A stretch of 64,000 nt of DNA from Paenibacillus thermotolerans (GTDB lineage: Bacteria > Bacillota > Bacilli > Paenibacillales > YIM-B00363), in NCBI RefSeq assembly GCF_028745515.1, contig NZ_JAQZSG010000018.1, positions 1-64,000 of the forward strand, in the 5' to 3' direction. Below the pieces are notes generated by a model. That model had not been told where the DNA came from. It saw only the letters and a list, made by a program, of their open reading frames with translations, and ran no database searches. Below, piece by piece: positions 62,237 through 64,000 of this stretch. Numbering within the stretch: the first letter of the stretch is position 1; the number at the start of each line of letters is the position of its first letter. The position numbers and the translations under genes were made by a program.

Positions 62237-62902
62237 ATGGAGTATGCCGCATACCGCATCATGGAAGTGAACGGGGAAGGGACGTCCGCCGCGGCGCCGG
62301 ATCGATCGGTCGCAATCCTGGGGACCGTCACGAATAACGTCGCCTTAAGCGCCGCTCAGCGGGACAATGCCGCCGCCGTTTCCGGCGTGATCGCTTCCTT
62401 GCAGCGATTAGGCATTCCGAAGGAGCATATTCAAACGTATGCGTACAATATCGAGATAAAGTATAAGTTCGAAGACGGGGAGCAGATCTTTATAGGCTAT
62501 CAAGTAACGCATCTGCTCCGGGTCGAGGTGAACCGCGCCGAGATGACCGGAGCGGTCGTCGACACGGCGGTCGCAAACGGCGCCAACACCGTATCGAGCA
62601 TCCGGTTTACCGTGTCGCGTCCGGAAGCTTACTATAATCAGGCGTTGGCCATAGCCGTGGGCAACGCCGCAAGCAAAGCGGAGGCCATCGCGAGAGCGCT
62701 TGGCGGATCGCTCGCCGGCGGGCCGGTGTACGTTCAGGAGCTGCCTGTAAGCACCGGGCCGATTCCATACCAGGCCGCCCTGCTTGCGGAAAGCGCCGGA
62801 ACGCCGGTTCAGCCGGGCCGGGTGAACATCGCCGCCTCCGTTAAAGTTCAATATATGTATTTCACACCGAACGCTCCAAGCACATATACGGCGGCAAAAT
62901 AA
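62237..62902 (+). CDS. SIMPL domain (DUF541) protein
   Basis: A 221-residue protein built on one SIMPL domain: EVNGEGTSAAAPDRSVAIL at the start, LGIPKEHIQTYAYNIEIKY, and EAYYNQALAIAVGNAASKAE at its end. No signal peptide is visible, unlike many family members. Function unclear; relatives affect stress tolerance or signalling. Its 3-prime end overlaps the convergent ExoD-like gene by 55 bp. Confidence 0.85.
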   Translation: MEYAAYRIMEVNGEGTSAAAPDRSVAILGTVTNNVALSAAQRDNAAAVSGVIASLQRLGIPKEHIQTYAYNIEIKYKFEDGEQIFIGYQVTHLLRVEVNRAEMTGAVVDTAVANGANTVSSIRFTVSRPEAYYNQALAIAVGNAASKAEAIARALGGSLAGGPVYVQELPVSTGPIPYQAALLAESAGTPVQPGRVNIAASVKVQYMYFTPNAPSTYTAAK

Positions 62903-63462
62903 GATAAAATGACGCCCAGCATCACATAACCGCCGACGATCAACGCGCCGTCTCTTCGGAGAAGACCGAGAACGGAAAATACGATGCCGTAAGCGGGAAT
63001 CGTGTTCGAAAACGGCAGCGGAAGCGGCAGCATCATGCAGATCGAATTGACGATGACGGCGATCATATGCGCGTTTATAAGTGCGGAAGTAGAGGTCAGC
63101 GGAAGCAGCCTCGGCTTGGACCAGCGCTCCATGCGCATCAGCACGGCGGCGGCACGGTCCGCGATGGCCCGCATGTGTTTTTGGCGGATGCGAATGGAAC
63201 CGAGACGCCGTGGCAGCCGCAGCGGACCTCGCGTCATCAGGCTGATGCAGATGATGATGATGAGCGTACCGAACGGCGTGCTCGTGCCGGGAATCGATAC
63301 CGGCAGCAGAAACGGAAACGTTAATACGATCACCGCGACCAGCATGCCCTCCTCGCCGAGCCGTTCGATCATCTCCCCGACTGTTATTCCGCGCTCCGGC
63401 GCCTCGGCCGCCATGCTTTTCACGATTTCCGATATGTTCACTGGTTCTTTCGAATATTTCAA
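62848..63462 (-). CDS. ExoD-like membrane protein
   Basis: A 204-residue protein with an acidic cytosolic start and at least three hydrophobic segments (MLVAVIVLTFPFLLPVSIPG, YGIVFSVLGLLRRDGALIVG, VILSYFAAVYVLGAFG). The arrangement matches the ExoD exopolysaccharide-synthesis family, whose mechanism is unknown. It overlaps the SIMPL gene tail to tail and is divergent from the cyclic-di-GMP riboswitch. Confidence 0.85.
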   Translation of the reverse strand: MKYSKEPVNISEIVKSMAAEAPERGITVGEMIERLGEEGMLVAVIVLTFPFLLPVSIPGTSTPFGTLIIIICISLMTRGPLRLPRRLGSIRIRQKHMRAIADRAAAVLMRMERWSKPRLLPLTSTSALINAHMIAVIVNSICMMLPLPLPFSNTIPAYGIVFSVLGLLRRDGALIVGGYVMLGVILSYFAAVYVLGAFGVKYIY

Positions 63463-63548
63463 AACGTGCTGCTCCTTTAGTTATGTGTCTCAAGTCATAT
63501 TATATCTCGCCAATACCCTTAAAAATATGTTATCATAATAAAGAATTC

Positions 63549-63640
63549 TCGCTCGATAACGGCAAACCTAGTGAAAGCCAGGGACGCAAAGCTATAGGGA
63601 CTAAAGGCTCACGCCTATGTCAGCCAGCTGCCGAAGGCAA
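63549..63640 (+). ncRNA. Class I cyclic-di-GMP riboswitch (GEMM-I)
   Basis: The order of conserved elements is complete: GGCAAACC (63561), a GAAA tetraloop (63573-63576), GGGACGCAAAGC (63581), a CUAA tetraloop receptor (63601), and the closing CAGCCAGCTGCCG (63621). P1 pairs CGGCA with TGCCG, and P3 pairs TATAGG with CCTATG. It lies 75 bp upstream of a 53-residue gene. This is the only recognised RNA element in the window and senses the messenger made and destroyed by the products at 19.7-22.5 kb. Confidence 0.95.
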
Positions 63641-63657
63641 GAGGAAATCGACACGAA

Positions 63658-63705
63658 CCTCCCTTTGGCGATCGAACGTTTTTCAATATTGAAGCAAAGC
63701 GGAGG
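63658..63705 (+). promoter_or_regulatory. Ribosome-site-masking stem downstream of the riboswitch
   Basis: CCTCCCTTTG (63658-63667) can pair with CAAAGCGGAGG (63695-63705), giving 10 base pairs with one bulged C and a loop of 27 bases. The right arm includes GGAGG, the ribosome site of the small gene. This looks like the expression platform: cyclic-di-GMP binding would alter exposure of the ribosome site. Whether the ligand turns the gene on or off cannot be read from this alone. Confidence 0.7.
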
Positions 63706-63714
63706 GATCGGATT

Positions 63715-63876
63715 ATGTTAGACACTCGGGAAGTTAACGAATTGTTCGGCAAGGAAGCCGCTCACGAAATCATTGAGAGACTTCAGGAATTGTCCGAAGA
63801 AGAGCTTGAAGAATTGCGCGCCTCTTTCGGAATCATCATGAACTCCATACGGTACAATACGGAACGGGCCTCTTAA
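63715..63876 (+). CDS. Riboswitch-controlled small protein, 53 residues
   Basis: ATG at 63715 and TAA at 63874-63876, with GGAGGG 8 bp upstream. The protein is acidic and almost wholly helical, with LDTREVNELFGKEAAHEII followed by RLQELSEEEL and a basic tail (NSIRYNTERAS). No membrane segment, no known family. It is followed at once by a terminator whose stem overlaps the stop codon. Being the only gene between riboswitch and terminator, it must be the target of the switch. Confidence 0.85.
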   Translation: MLDTREVNELFGKEAAHEIIERLQELSEEELEELRASFGIIMNSIRYNTERAS

Positions 63877-63889
63877 CAGAGGACCCGTT
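63863..63889 (+). terminator. Terminator of the riboswitch-controlled small gene
   Basis: Stem AACGGGCCTCT / AGAGGACCCGTT with one bulged base and a TAAC loop, followed by TTTTTTATT. The stem includes the last codons and stop of the small gene. Confidence 0.85.
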
Positions 63890-63894
63890 TTTTA

Positions 63895-64000
63895 TTATTT
63901 CACGCGCGTATAGTTCATATCTCCCCATACGAGCCAATCGGATCCTGCGAGAATTGCGTCGTTGAGGCCGCTTCCGATCGGTTTCTCGCTTCGCTTCCCC
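63895..64000 (-). CDS. C-terminal end of a gene entering from the right
   Basis: On the minus strand a coherent frame reads SEKPIGSGLNDAILAGSDW then LVWGDMNYTRVK and stops with TAATAA at 63895. It is convergent with the small gene and shares its terminator. About 35 residues are present; family not recognised. Confidence 0.6.
   Translation of the reverse strand, partial: GKRSEKPIGSGLNDAILAGSDWLVWGDMNYTRVK

Overview
The window is 64 kb of chromosomal DNA, roughly 55 percent GC, from a Gram-positive, spore-former-type Firmicute of the Paenibacillus/Cohnella kind. The evidence is strong GGAGG-type ribosome sites, a Bacillus-type xyl operator, YesM/YesN-type two-component proteins beside LplA/B/C-type sugar uptake genes, KhtT/KhtU-type antiporter genes, a copper-amine-oxidase-N surface protein and a GH66 dextranase-type enzyme. 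No rRNA, tRNA, prophage or CRISPR array was seen.

Layout. 0-11 kb is a sugar-utilisation block: Fe-dependent alcohol dehydrogenase, a GH65 phosphorylase fused to a beta-phosphoglucomutase, xylB, xylA, a perfect xylO operator, divergent xylR, and an AgaN-type alpha-galactosidase. 11-15.7 kb holds a two-gene chromate transporter, a degenerate IS1595-like transposase gene, two tandem-repeat blocks and a lactonase. 15.8-22.9 kb has a Gfo/Idh/MocA oxidoreductase, an ArsR-type regulator, a GH66 enzyme and a cyclic-di-GMP module (CheY-like receiver, PAS-GGDEF cyclase, HD-GYP phosphodiesterase). 23-28.5 kb is a tightly packed operon (MFS transporter, ROK regulator, NagA, sugar epimerase, Gfo/Idh) that probably breaks down an amino-sugar derivative. 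28.5-35.7 kb is a sugar ABC importer without its own ATPase, with a YesN/YesM pair downstream and a cre site upstream.

35.7-36.4 kb is gene-free and filled with one repeat family, including five copies at an exact 40-bp period. It is followed by a frameshifted RibD-C/dihydrofolate-reductase-like gene, a sugar epimerase, and a coupled rpiR-nagB-nagA operon. 41-50.2 kb contains a ROK kinase, a Rieske protein with a long helical extension, an in-frame TetR/FAD-oxidoreductase fusion with an internal ribosome site, an OmpR/EnvZ-type pair, and a STAND-like ATPase ending in a helix-turn-helix. 50.3-58 kb has a secreted stalk protein, a VOC protein, a small MITE-like element, an SDR, a BcrA-type ABC transporter whose second permease is broken, and khtU-khtT. 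58-64 kb has a second block of the 21-bp palindromic repeats seen at the left edge, another Gfo/Idh protein, two lipoproteins, a TmrB-like protein, a SIMPL protein, an ExoD-like protein and, at the right end, a class I cyclic-di-GMP riboswitch.

The riboswitch precedes an unlisted 53-residue gene whose ribosome site can be masked by a stem just upstream. Together with the cyclase and phosphodiesterase at 19-22.5 kb, the window carries synthesis, breakdown and sensing of cyclic-di-GMP. The riboswitch-controlled small gene, the TetR/oxidoreductase fusion, the Rieske fusion and the repeat families are the items least explained by known systems.
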